A DNA stretch of 64,000 bases from JAKFDI01 sp036676235 (GTDB taxonomy: Bacteria; Pseudomonadota; Gammaproteobacteria; Burkholderiales; Burkholderiaceae_C): positions 124,001 through 188,000 of the forward strand of contig JAKFDI010000010.1 of the NCBI GenBank assembly GCA_036676235.1. The letters run 5' to 3'. Under the pieces are notes generated by a model. That model was not told the origin of the DNA and ran no database searches. It saw only the letters and a program-made list of their open reading frames with translations. The position numbers were made by a program, and so were the translations under genes. Numbering within the stretch: position 1 is the first letter of the stretch; each line of letters begins with the position of its first letter. Of the stretch, positions 54,455-62,359 are shown in pieces.

Positions 54455-55743
54455 AAGTCCTCGTCATCGGCTCCGGCGGGCGTGAACACGCCATCGCCTG
54501 GAAGCTTCTCCAGTCCGGCCGCGTGCAGACCGTGTACGTGGCGCCCGGCAACGGCGGCACGGTGCTCGACAGCCGCTTCCACAACCTGCCCATCACCGAT
54601 TTCGCGGAGCTGGCCGATTTCGTGCAGCAACGCGGTGTCGCGCTCACCGTGGTCGGCCCCGAGGCACCGCTGGCCGCGGGCATCGTCGACGTGTTCCGTG
54701 CGCGGGGCCTGCGCATCTTCGGCCCGACAAAGGCCGCAGCTCAGCTTGAAAGCTCCAAGGCCTTCGCCAAGGACTTCATGAAGCGCCACGGCATCCCGAC
54801 CGCGGCCTACGAAACCTTCGCCGACGCGATGCAGGCGCACGCCTACGTTGACGCCCAGGGCGCGCCCATCGTCATCAAGGCCGACGGCCTCGCGGCGGGC
54901 AAGGGCGTGGTCGTCGCCACGACGCTTGAACAGGCGCACGAGGCCATCGACTGGATGCTCACCGGCAACAGCGGCGACAACAAGCTCGGCGTGCAACACA
55001 ACGCCGAGGGTGCGCGCGTCGTCATCGAGCAGTTCCTCGAGGGCGAGGAAGCGAGCTTCATGGTGTTGTGCGACGGCCGGCACGTCGTCTCGCTCGCCAC
55101 CAGCCAGGACCACAAGCGCCTGCTCGACGGCGACGAAGGCCCCAACACCGGCGGCATGGGGGCGTACTCGCCCGCGCCGGTGGTCACGCCCAACGTGCAC
55201 GGCAAGGTGATGCAGGACATCATCCTGCCTACCATCCACGGCATGGCCAAGGATGGCATTCCGTTCACCGGTTTTCTCTATGCCGGCCTGATGATCGACG
55301 CGCAGGGCAACCCCAAGACGGTGGAGTTCAACGCGCGCATGGGCGACCCCGAGACGCAGCCCATCATGATGCGGCTCAAGAGCGACCTGTTCGAGTTGCT
55401 GATGCATGCCACCGGCGGCACGCTCGATCAGGTCGAACTCGAATGGGACCGCCGCGTGGCGCTGGGCGTGGTGGTGGCCGCGGCCGGCTATCCGCTGGAC
55501 CCGCGCAAGGGCGACGCGATCACCGGCATTCCGCCCGAGGCGCCGGACGCGATGGTGTTTCATGCCGGCACGGCGCTGAAGGACGAAGCGTTGGTCACCT
55601 CGGGCGGGCGGGTGCTGTGCGTCACGGCGCTGGGCGATTCGGTGCGGCTTGCGCAGCAGCGCGCCTATGAAGTGCTGCAAGGCATCTCGATTGCCGGTGC
55701 GCAGCATCGCCGGGACATCGGACACCGTGCGCTCAAGCGTTGA
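54451..55743 (+). CDS. purD: phosphoribosylamine--glycine ligase
   Basis: The product has 430 residues. It starts KVLVIGSGGREHAIAWKL (GAR synthetase N-domain) and has the ATP-grasp core with VIKADGLAAGKGVVVA, EEASFMVLCDG and EFNARMGDPETQ. It joins glycine to phosphoribosylamine in the second step of purine synthesis, in the cytoplasm. It overlaps yebC by four bases, so translation is coupled. A repeat separates it from hemF. Confidence 0.96.
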   Translation: MKVLVIGSGGREHAIAWKLLQSGRVQTVYVAPGNGGTVLDSRFHNLPITDFAELADFVQQRGVALTVVGPEAPLAAGIVDVFRARGLRIFGPTKAAAQLESSKAFAKDFMKRHGIPTAAYETFADAMQAHAYVDAQGAPIVIKADGLAAGKGVVVATTLEQAHEAIDWMLTGNSGDNKLGVQHNAEGARVVIEQFLEGEEASFMVLCDGRHVVSLATSQDHKRLLDGDEGPNTGGMGAYSPAPVVTPNVHGKVMQDIILPTIHGMAKDGIPFTGFLYAGLMIDAQGNPKTVEFNARMGDPETQPIMMRLKSDLFELLMHATGGTLDQVELEWDRRVALGVVVAAAGYPLDPRKGDAITGIPPEAPDAMVFHAGTALKDEALVTSGGRVLCVTALGDSVRLAQQRAYEVLQGISIAGAQHRRDIGHRALKR

Positions 55744-55771
55744 AATGGACCACCCCTACGCGCTGACGCGC

Positions 55772-55810
55772 GCCCCTCGAGGGGCAACGCCAGCGGACCG
55801 GCAAAGCCGG
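55772..55810. repeat. palindromic intergenic repeat between purD and hemF
   Basis: GCCCCTCGAGGGGC (55772-55785) is a perfect 14-base palindrome and CCGGC-AAA-GCCGG (55798-55810) a second small hairpin. The combination is a common dispersed intergenic motif in Comamonadaceae-type genomes. It could attenuate read-through from purD to hemF. Confidence 0.7.
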
Positions 55811-55900
55811 ATCCCGCGGCGTTTGCTTGATGTCCGGTTCACACGTCGCGGTGCTGCGAAGTGCGCGGTGGAAAACTGACACGTGACGCGCGCTGACGCC

Positions 55901-56824
55901 ATGAACATTCCAGCCGTCCGCGACTACCTGCTCGGCTTGCAGGGCCGCATCGTCGCCGCCTTCGAGGCCGAAGACGGCACGCCCTTCATCGCCGATCGCT
56001 GGACGCGCGAGCCCGGCGGCGCGCTCACGGGCGACGGGCTCTCGCGTCTGGTCGAAGGCGGTGGGCTGATCGAACGCGGTGGCTGCAACTTCTCGCACGT
56101 CAAGGGTACGACGCTGCCGCCCTCGGCCACGCAGCACCGGCCCGAACTGGCGGGCGCGGGCTTCGAAGCGCTGGGTGTTTCGCTCGTCATGCACCCGCGC
56201 AACCCTTATGTGCCGACGGTGCACATGAACGTGCGCATGTTCGCCGCGCTGCCCGAAGGCGGCGAGCCGGTGGTGTGGTTCGGCGGCGGCATGGACCTCA
56301 CACCCTTCTACGGTTTCGAGGAAGACGCAGCGCATTTCCATCGCGTGAACCGTGACGCGCTCGCGCCGTTCGGCGACGACAAGTACCCGCGCTTCAAGCA
56401 GTGGTGCGACGAGTACTTCTTCCTCAAGCACCGCAACGAGCCGCGCGGCATCGGCGGCGTCTTCTACGACGACGTGTCCGAACTCGGCTTCGACCGCGGC
56501 TTTGCGATGACGCGCGCGGTGGGCGACGCCTTCCTCGGCGCTTACCTGCCCATCGTGCAGCGCCGCCAGGCAGTGCCCCACGGCGAACGCGAGCGCGCGT
56601 TCCAGCTCTACCGGCGCGGGCGCTACGTGGAGTTCAACCTCGTGTGGGACCGCGGCACGCATTTCGGTTTGCAATCGGGCGGGCGCACCGAATCCATCCT
56701 GATGTCGATGCCGCCGCTGGCATCGTGGCGCTACGACTGGCAGCCAGAAGCGGGCACGCCGGAAGCGAAGCTCTACAGCGACTTCCTGACGCCGCGCGAC
56801 TGGGCGAACTGGGCTCCCGCTTGA
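55901..56824 (+). CDS. hemF: oxygen-dependent coproporphyrinogen III oxidase
   Basis: The product has 307 residues. Family motifs are clear: FSHVKGTTLPPSA, MHPRNPYVPTVHMNVRMF, WFGGGMDLTPFY, RGIGGVFYDD and YVEFNLVWDRGTHFGLQSGG. It decarboxylates coproporphyrinogen III to protoporphyrinogen IX using oxygen, in heme synthesis. The ATG at 55901 is chosen over the GTG at 55883. The stop overlaps the TTG start of nadD. Confidence 0.96.
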   Translation: MNIPAVRDYLLGLQGRIVAAFEAEDGTPFIADRWTREPGGALTGDGLSRLVEGGGLIERGGCNFSHVKGTTLPPSATQHRPELAGAGFEALGVSLVMHPRNPYVPTVHMNVRMFAALPEGGEPVVWFGGGMDLTPFYGFEEDAAHFHRVNRDALAPFGDDKYPRFKQWCDEYFFLKHRNEPRGIGGVFYDDVSELGFDRGFAMTRAVGDAFLGAYLPIVQRRQAVPHGERERAFQLYRRGRYVEFNLVWDRGTHFGLQSGGRTESILMSMPPLASWRYDWQPEAGTPEAKLYSDFLTPRDWANWAPA

Positions 56825-57420
56825 AACGAATTGGCCTCTTCGGCGGCAGCTTCGATCCGGTGCACAACGCGCATTTGGCGCTCGCACAGGTGGCGCTCGA
56901 TCACCTCGCGTTGGATGAGCTGCGCTGGATGCCCGCCGGCCAGCCCTGGCAGAAGACGCGCGCCATGACGCCGGCCGAACACCGTGCTGCGATGGTGCAG
57001 GCCGCCATCGTCGGCGAGCCGCGTTTCGTGCTCGAACGCTGCGAGATCGAGCGCAGCGGCCCGACTTACACGCTGGACACCGTGCGTGCGCTCGCTGGAC
57101 AGGAACCCGGTGCGATCTGGTTCCTCGTCATCGGGCAGGACCAGTACGCGCGCCTCTCCACGTGGCACGGCTGGCAGGAATTGCTGGGCCTCGCCACGCT
57201 GGCCGTCGCTGCGCGTGCCGGGGAGGCGCCGCATGCCGACGCGGCCACGGCCGCGCAGTCGCACACGATGGTGACGCTACCTCTGCCGCGCATCGACGTA
57301 TCGGCCACCGACATACGCCGCCGCGCCGCAGCCGGCGAGCCGATCGACGATCTGGTGCCGCCAGCCGTCGCAAGTTATATTGACCAACACCGCCTCTATC
57401 GAGGCCGCCCCGGGAGCTGA
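56821..57420 (+). CDS. nadD: nicotinate-nucleotide adenylyltransferase
   Basis: The product has 199 residues. It opens KRIGLFGGSFDPVHNAHL, the nucleotidyltransferase signature, and ends with RIDVSATDIRRR (the ISSTxIR motif) and PPAVASYIDQHRLY. It makes deamido-NAD from nicotinate mononucleotide and ATP. The start is a TTG overlapping the hemF stop (TTGA); no ATG occurs before the conserved motif. It abuts rsfS, the usual arrangement. Confidence 0.94.
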   Translation: MKRIGLFGGSFDPVHNAHLALAQVALDHLALDELRWMPAGQPWQKTRAMTPAEHRAAMVQAAIVGEPRFVLERCEIERSGPTYTLDTVRALAGQEPGAIWFLVIGQDQYARLSTWHGWQELLGLATLAVAARAGEAPHADAATAAQSHTMVTLPLPRIDVSATDIRRRAAAGEPIDDLVPPAVASYIDQHRLYRGRPGS

Positions 57421-58119
57421 ATGGACATCCGAAAACTGCAACGCGCCATCGTCGATGGACTGGAAGACGTGAAGGCCCAGCACATCGTCGTGTTCGACAC
57501 CGAGCACCTGTCGGCGCTCTTCGAGCGCGTGATCATCGCCACGGGCACGAGCAACCGGCAGACCAAGGCGCTGGCCGCCAGCGTGCGCGATGCGGTGAAG
57601 CACAAAGGCTTCCCCGTGCTGCGCACCGAGGGCGAAGAAAACGGCGAATGGATCATCGTCGACTGCGGTGCCGCCGTCGTGCACATGATGCAGCCGGCCA
57701 TCCGCGAGTACTACCACCTCGAGGAGATCTGGGGTGACAAGCCGGTGCGCATGAAGATCGACGAGAAGCCCGTGCGGCTCGTCAAGGCCAGTGCCGAACC
57801 CGAAGCGCCTGCGGCCAAGAAGACTGCCGTGAAGAGGACGGCGAGCAAGAAGGCCGCCGCCAAGTCACCGGCCGCCAAGGCTGCGCCCGCGAAGAAGACC
57901 GCGGCCAAGAAGGCTCCGGCGAGCAAGACCGCGGCCCGCAAGGCGCCGGCCAAGACGGTCGCCAAGACCGCGAGCACCAAGGCCGGCGTCACACGCACCG
58001 TTGGCGTGAAGAGCGCTGCGGGCAAGACGGCGGCCAAGGCGGCACCGGCCAAGAAGGCGCCCGCCAAGAAAGCCCCGGCCAAGAAGGCCGCGGCCAAGAG
58101 CGCGGCCCGCCGCGCTTGA
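57421..58119 (+). CDS. rsfS: ribosomal silencing factor RsfS with a histone-H1-like tail
   Basis: The product has 232 residues; a typical RsfS has 105-140. Residues 1-120 are the RsfS/YbeB/Iojap domain: HIVVFDTEHLSALFERVIIA, TGTSNRQTKALA and GEWIIVDCGAAVVHMM. It binds ribosomal protein uL14 and blocks subunit joining in starvation. From about residue 125 a tail of about 107 residues is made of Lys/Ala/Pro units such as AAKKAPAKK and KAAAKSPAAKA, like bacterial histone-H1 analogues. It starts right after the nadD stop and overlaps rlmH. Confidence 0.93.
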   Translation: MDIRKLQRAIVDGLEDVKAQHIVVFDTEHLSALFERVIIATGTSNRQTKALAASVRDAVKHKGFPVLRTEGEENGEWIIVDCGAAVVHMMQPAIREYYHLEEIWGDKPVRMKIDEKPVRLVKASAEPEAPAAKKTAVKRTASKKAAAKSPAAKAAPAKKTAAKKAPASKTAARKAPAKTVAKTASTKAGVTRTVGVKSAAGKTAAKAAPAKKAPAKKAPAKKAAAKSAARRA

Positions 58120-58583
58120 AACTGCTGCTGCTCGCCGTCGGGCAGCGCCAGCCCGCGTGGGCCGATACGGCCTACGCCGATTTCGCCAAGCGCTTTCCGT
58201 CCGAGCTTCGGCTTGAGTTGAAAGCCGTGAAGGCCGAGCCGCGCGGCTCGAAGACGGCGCAGCAACTGATGGCCGCCGAGGCTGTGCGCCTCGAAGCCTC
58301 ACTGCCCAAGGGCGTGCGCCGCGTGGTGCTCGACGAGCACGGCACGCGCCTCACCACCGTGCAGCTCGCCGAGCGCATGCGCGCGTGGATGAACGACGGG
58401 CGCGATGTGGCGCTGCTCGTCGGCGGCCCCGACGGTCTCGACACCACGCTCAAGTCGAGCGCCGACGAGACGCTGCGCCTGTCGGACCTGACCTTGCCGC
58501 ACGCCTTCGTTCGCGTGCTGCTCGCCGAGGCGCTGTACCGCGCATGGACCGTGATGGTGAACCACCCGTACCACCGCGAGTGA
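58116..58583 (+). CDS. rlmH: 23S rRNA pseudouridine(1915)-N3 methyltransferase
   Basis: The product has 155 residues, the standard length. The SPOUT fold is shown by LLVGGPDGLDTTL (SAM-binding knot), LRLSDLTLPHAFVRVLLAEALYRA and the C-terminal NHPYHRE. The start is a TTG overlapping the rsfS stop (TTGA); the first residues KLLLLAVGQ agree with the family. The rsfS-rlmH pairing is conserved and links two ribosome-directed proteins. Confidence 0.95.
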   Translation: MKLLLLAVGQRQPAWADTAYADFAKRFPSELRLELKAVKAEPRGSKTAQQLMAAEAVRLEASLPKGVRRVVLDEHGTRLTTVQLAERMRAWMNDGRDVALLVGGPDGLDTTLKSSADETLRLSDLTLPHAFVRVLLAEALYRAWTVMVNHPYHRE

Positions 58584-58595
58584 CACATCGGCGCA

Positions 58596-59204
58596 ATGCA
58601 AAGCTTCGACTTCATCTACCTCGCATCGCAGAGCCCGCGCCGGCGCCAACTGCTCGAACAGCTCGGCGTGCGCCATGAACTGTTGTTGCCCGGGGCTGAA
58701 GAAGATGCTGAAGCGCTGGAAGACGAAATCCACGGCGAATTGCCGGCGGAGTACGTCGAGCGCGTGACCTGGGCCAAGCTGGACGCGGCACGCGCGCGGC
58801 TGAAGGCGAGGGCGCTGCCTGCCGCGCCCATCCTGTGCTCAGACACCACCGTGGCACTCGGCCGGCGCATCCTCGGCAAGCCGCGCGATGCGACTGATGC
58901 GCACGCCACGCTGCGGCTGCTGTCCGGCCGCACGCACCGCGTGATCACCGCCGTGGCTTTGGCGAACGGGCCGCGGCAGCAGCTCGTGGTCAACGTTTCG
59001 CACGTGCACTTCGCCTCGATTCCCGAGGCCGATATCCACCGCTATGTCGAAAGCGGGGACCCCTTCGGCAAGGCCGGCGCCTATGCGATCCAGAGTGCGG
59101 CAGCGGCCTGGGTCGACCGCATCGACGGAAGCTACTCCAGTATCATGGGTTTGCCTCTGTACGAGACGGCACACCTGCTCCGCCAAGCGCGAGTGAAGTT
59201 CTGA
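58596..59204 (+). CDS. maf: Maf-family nucleoside triphosphate pyrophosphatase
   Basis: The product has 202 residues. ASQSPRRRQLLEQLGV is the N-terminal Maf signature, followed by CSDTTVALGRRILGKP, LSGRTHRVITAVAL, ESGDPFGKAGAYAIQS and GLPLYETAHLL. The enzyme hydrolyses non-canonical or excess dTTP/UTP-type nucleotides and is linked to septum control. It starts 12 bases after rlmH. Confidence 0.93.
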   Translation: MQSFDFIYLASQSPRRRQLLEQLGVRHELLLPGAEEDAEALEDEIHGELPAEYVERVTWAKLDAARARLKARALPAAPILCSDTTVALGRRILGKPRDATDAHATLRLLSGRTHRVITAVALANGPRQQLVVNVSHVHFASIPEADIHRYVESGDPFGKAGAYAIQSAAAAWVDRIDGSYSSIMGLPLYETAHLLRQARVKF

Positions 59205-59225
59205 CGCGCCACCACCGCCCCGTCC

Positions 59226-60707
59226 ATGCAAGACATCCTCATCAACTGGACGCCGCAGGAAACGCGGGTCGCCGTGGTCGAGAACGGCGCGGTCCAGGAA
59301 CTGCACATCGAACGCACGCTGGAGCGGGGGCTCGTCGGCAACATCTACGCCGGCCGTGTGGCGCGCGTGTTGCCCGGCATGCAGTCGGCCTTCATCGACA
59401 TCGGGTTGGAGCGCGCCGCCTTCCTGCACGTGGCCGACGTGCACTCGAGCGGCCAGTTCCGCGGCGCCGATCACGGCAACGGCGGGCCGGCCACGCCGAT
59501 CGAGCGCCTGGTGTTCGAGGGCCAGACGCTCACCGTGCAGGTCATCAAGGACCCGATCGGCACCAAGGGCGCGCGGCTGTCCACGCAGATCAGCGTGGCC
59601 GGACGGCTGCTCGTGTTCCTGCCGCAGGACGACCACATCGGCATTTCGCAGAAGATCGGCTCGCCCGAGCTGCGCGACCAGTTGCGCGCGCGCATGCAGA
59701 AGCTCGTCGGCACACCGGAAGAGGGCGGTGGCGGCGGGTTCATCCTGCGCACCAATGCCGAAGACGCGACCGACGAAGAGCTGGCCGACGACATCGCCTA
59801 CCTGCGCAAGACCTGGGGCTCGATCCGCGAGCGCAGTTTCAAGAACCCGGCCGGCACGCTGCTGCACCAGGACCTGAGCCTCACCGAACGCGTGCTGCGC
59901 GACCTGGCGCACGAGGAAACGCAGGCCATCCGCGTCGACTCGCGCATCCAGTTCGATGCGCTGCGCGGCTTCGGCGAAGCGTTCACGCCCGGTTCGGTGA
60001 AGAAGCTGGAGCACTACACCGGCGAGCGGCCGATCTTCGATCTCTACAACATCGATGAAGAGATCGCGAAGGCGCTGGCGCGGCGCGTGGATCTGAAGTC
60101 GGGCGGCTACCTCATCATCGACCAGACCGAGGCGCTGACCACGGTGGACGTGAACACCGGCGGCTACGTCGGCGCGCGCAACTTCGACGACACCATCTTC
60201 AAGACCAACCTCGAAGCCGCCCAGGCCATCGCGCGGCAACTGCGCTTGCGCAATCTGGGCGGCATCATCATCGTCGACTTCATCGACATGGTGCGCGAGG
60301 ACCACCAGCACGCTGTGCTGCAGGAGTTCCGCAAGCAGCTCGTGCGCGACCGCACCAAGACGACGATCAGCGGCTTCACGCAGCTGGGGCTGGTGGAGAT
60401 GACGCGCAAGCGCACCCGCGAATCGCTCGCGCACATGCTGTGCGAGCCGTGCCCCACCTGTGAAGGCAAGGGCCAGGTCAAGACCCCGCGCAGCGTGTGC
60501 TACGACATCCTGCGCGAGATCCTGCGCGAGGCGCGGCAGTTCAACCCGAAGGAGTTCCGCATCGTTGCGGCGCCGGCGGTGGTGGAGATGCTGCTCGACG
60601 AAGAGAGCCCGCACCTCGCGGGGCTGTCGGAGTTCATCGGCAAGCCGATCTCGCTGCAGGCCGAAGCCACGGGGTCGCCGGAGCAGTACGACATCGTCTT
60701 GCTCTGA
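59226..60707 (+). CDS. rng: ribonuclease G
   Basis: The product has 493 residues, typical for RNase G and far shorter than RNase E. The S1 domain starts at GNIYAGRVARVLPGMQSAF. The DNase-I-like catalytic part has VDVNTGGYVGARN and IIIVDFIDM with the metal-binding aspartates, and CEPCPTCEGKG is the zinc link. It processes 16S rRNA 5' ends and decays mRNAs. It ends the plus-strand housekeeping block. Confidence 0.96.
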   Translation: MQDILINWTPQETRVAVVENGAVQELHIERTLERGLVGNIYAGRVARVLPGMQSAFIDIGLERAAFLHVADVHSSGQFRGADHGNGGPATPIERLVFEGQTLTVQVIKDPIGTKGARLSTQISVAGRLLVFLPQDDHIGISQKIGSPELRDQLRARMQKLVGTPEEGGGGGFILRTNAEDATDEELADDIAYLRKTWGSIRERSFKNPAGTLLHQDLSLTERVLRDLAHEETQAIRVDSRIQFDALRGFGEAFTPGSVKKLEHYTGERPIFDLYNIDEEIAKALARRVDLKSGGYLIIDQTEALTTVDVNTGGYVGARNFDDTIFKTNLEAAQAIARQLRLRNLGGIIIVDFIDMVREDHQHAVLQEFRKQLVRDRTKTTISGFTQLGLVEMTRKRTRESLAHMLCEPCPTCEGKGQVKTPRSVCYDILREILREARQFNPKEFRIVAAPAVVEMLLDEESPHLAGLSEFIGKPISLQAEATGSPEQYDIVLL

Positions 60708-60756
60708 CGGCTCACGCAGCTTGCGCCTTTCGGCGAGGCGACACCTGCCGGTCGGG

Positions 60757-61191
60757 TCAGGCAGACAGCAAAGTGAACTGCGCTCGCGGCAACAGCCGCT
60801 TGAAGTCCGCATCGAAACTGACGACGTGTTCGCCCTGATGGATGGCGGCCGCTGCCAGCCAGGCATCGGGTACGTCGTTGGCCGTGAGCGCCTTGTCCGC
60901 ACACAGCGCGCGCAGCGCCGGCCACTCGGCGCCCAGCTCGGGTCGCTCGACGCCGGGTGCGGCCAGCAGTGCATCGACGAAGCGAAGCGCCTCTGACATC
61001 GGTGTCGGGTGGACGAAGATCTTCGGATGCGTCACCAGACGCAGAAAGCTGGCGATCACCATGGGTTGAAGCTTCAGGCCAGATCCCTGAGCGGCAAGCG
61101 CGAGGGCTTGTTCCAACCAAGCGCGGGCCGGCGCATGGTGAGGATGGTCGCTGCGGGACGCTGCGACCAGGACGTTGACGTCCGGCGTCAT
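60757..61191 (-). CDS. PIN-domain toxin, VapC-like
   Basis: The product has 144 residues. The PIN acidic residues are in TPDVNVLVAASR (Asp4), NDVPDAWLAAAA and VVSFDADFKRLL, the metal site of VapC ribonucleases. The layout PDVNVLVAA with a TxP insertion (THPKIFVHPTP) matches the subfamily of single-domain PIN toxins often annotated as type II toxins. It follows its antitoxin by three bases. The RNA target is unknown. Confidence 0.85.
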   Translation of the reverse strand: MTPDVNVLVAASRSDHPHHAPARAWLEQALALAAQGSGLKLQPMVIASFLRLVTHPKIFVHPTPMSEALRFVDALLAAPGVERPELGAEWPALRALCADKALTANDVPDAWLAAAAIHQGEHVVSFDADFKRLLPRAQFTLLSA

Positions 61192-61194
61192 GGA

Positions 61195-61437
61195 TCAGTC
61201 GGCCCGATCGGCGGCGTCCAGCATGGCCTTGTTGCTCGTTCCGTCGAGCCCGGGCACCAGGCCACCCTTGCCGCGATAGACAGGCGGATGCACGGGTTTC
61301 TTTGTCCGGGCGCGCTGCGCGTTCAAACGCAACTGCAGCCCCTCTTCGATCAGGCGCGTCAGGCTGGTGCGCTGCTGGGCAGCCAGGGTCTTGGCTTTGG
61401 TCAGCAACGCGTCGTTCAGATCAAGCGTGGTCTTCAT
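61195..61437 (-). CDS. VapB-like ribbon-helix-helix antitoxin
   Basis: The product has 80 residues. KTTLDLNDALLTKAKTLAAQ and RTSLTRLIEEGLQLRL form the ribbon-helix-helix DNA-binding domain; the C-terminal half is flexible and basic and would wrap the toxin. The ATG at 61437 is chosen over a longer frame into the kynA stop. Antitoxins of this type repress their own operon, and a perfect palindrome lies just upstream. Confidence 0.83.
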   Translation of the reverse strand: MKTTLDLNDALLTKAKTLAAQQRTSLTRLIEEGLQLRLNAQRARTKKPVHPPVYRGKGGLVPGLDGTSNKAMLDAADRAD

Positions 61438-61462
61438 GGCGGTTCTTCGCAAGCGAGCGTGG

Positions 61463-61476
61463 TACAGATTTCTGTA
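61463..61476. promoter_or_regulatory. toxin-antitoxin operator palindrome with nearby -10 box
   Basis: TACAGA-TT-TCTGTA is a perfect palindrome 26 bases before the antitoxin ATG. On the minus strand TACAAT, a good -10 hexamer, overlaps its upstream edge, with TTGTGA as a possible -35 fifteen bases before. Bound antitoxin would block this promoter, the usual autoregulation. Confidence 0.6.
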
Positions 61477-61496
61477 TTGTAGTTTCCGAGCGTGTG

Positions 61497-62333
61497 TCAC
61501 AAGTGCGTGCGCAAGCTCCATATCTCCGGGAACATCACCACGTCGAGCATCTTGCGCAGGTAGCTCACGCCGCCCGTTCCGCCGGTGCCGCGCTTGAGAC
61601 CGATGATGCGTTCCACCGTGGTGACGTGGCGGAAGCGGAAGAGGCGGAAGGCGTCTTCGATGTCGGTGAGTTTCTCGCCCAGCTGGTAGAGGTCCCAGTG
61701 CGCCTGCGGGTCGCGGTAGACCTGCAGCCAGGCCTGCTCGACCGCCTCGCTCGCTTCGTAAGGCTGCGTCCAGTCGCGCTCCAGGTGCGACTCGGGCACC
61801 GGCAGGCCGCGCCGCGCCAATAGGCGCAGCGATTCGTCATACAGCGAGGGCGCGCGCCAGGCCGCTTCCACGCGAGCGAGCAGCTCGGGGCGGTGCGCGT
61901 GCGGCTTGAGCATGGCCGCGTTCTTGTTGCCGAGGGCGAACTCGATGCAGCGGTACTGCACGCTCTGGAAACCGCTCGAGCTGGCGAGGTACGGCCGCAT
62001 CGCGGTGTACTCCGGCGGCGTCATCGTGGCCAGCACGCTCCAACCGTTGACCAGTTGCTCCATGACGCGGCTCACGCGCGCGAGCATCTTGAACACGCTT
62101 TGCAGCCGGTCCTCGCGCACGCCGGCGATCGCCGCGTCGAGTTCGTGCAGCAGCAGCTTCATCCACAGCTCGCTCGTCTGGTGCTGCACGATGAACAGCA
62201 TCTCGTCGTGCGAGGGCGACAGCGGATGCTGCGCGTTCAGCACCTCGTCGAGATGCAGATAGTCGACGTAGCTCATGTTGCGGCTGAAGTCGAGCTGCGC
62301 GCCTTCCTCGGCCACGATCTTCTCGGTGCTCAT
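61497..62333 (-). CDS. kynA: tryptophan 2,3-dioxygenase
   Basis: The product has 278 residues, the bacterial length. FIVQHQTSELWMKLLLHEL holds the distal active-site His, and FRFRHVTTVERIIGLKRGTG includes the heme-ligand His and the flexible GTGGT loop. It opens tryptophan to N-formylkynurenine using heme and oxygen. The ATG at 62333 has GAGG six bases upstream. It is the last gene of the kynurenine operon, 26 bases after kynU. Confidence 0.95.
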   Translation of the reverse strand: MSTEKIVAEEGAQLDFSRNMSYVDYLHLDEVLNAQHPLSPSHDEMLFIVQHQTSELWMKLLLHELDAAIAGVREDRLQSVFKMLARVSRVMEQLVNGWSVLATMTPPEYTAMRPYLASSSGFQSVQYRCIEFALGNKNAAMLKPHAHRPELLARVEAAWRAPSLYDESLRLLARRGLPVPESHLERDWTQPYEASEAVEQAWLQVYRDPQAHWDLYQLGEKLTDIEDAFRLFRFRHVTTVERIIGLKRGTGGTGGVSYLRKMLDVVMFPEIWSLRTHL

Positions 62334-62359
62334 GACCATCCTCGTGCGATGCGCGCTCG

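Noticed and set aside
60757..61437. Toxin-antitoxin pair as a sign of a prophage or island
   Set aside because: No integrase, transposase, tRNA target or attachment repeat is present around it; it is better treated as a lone module.
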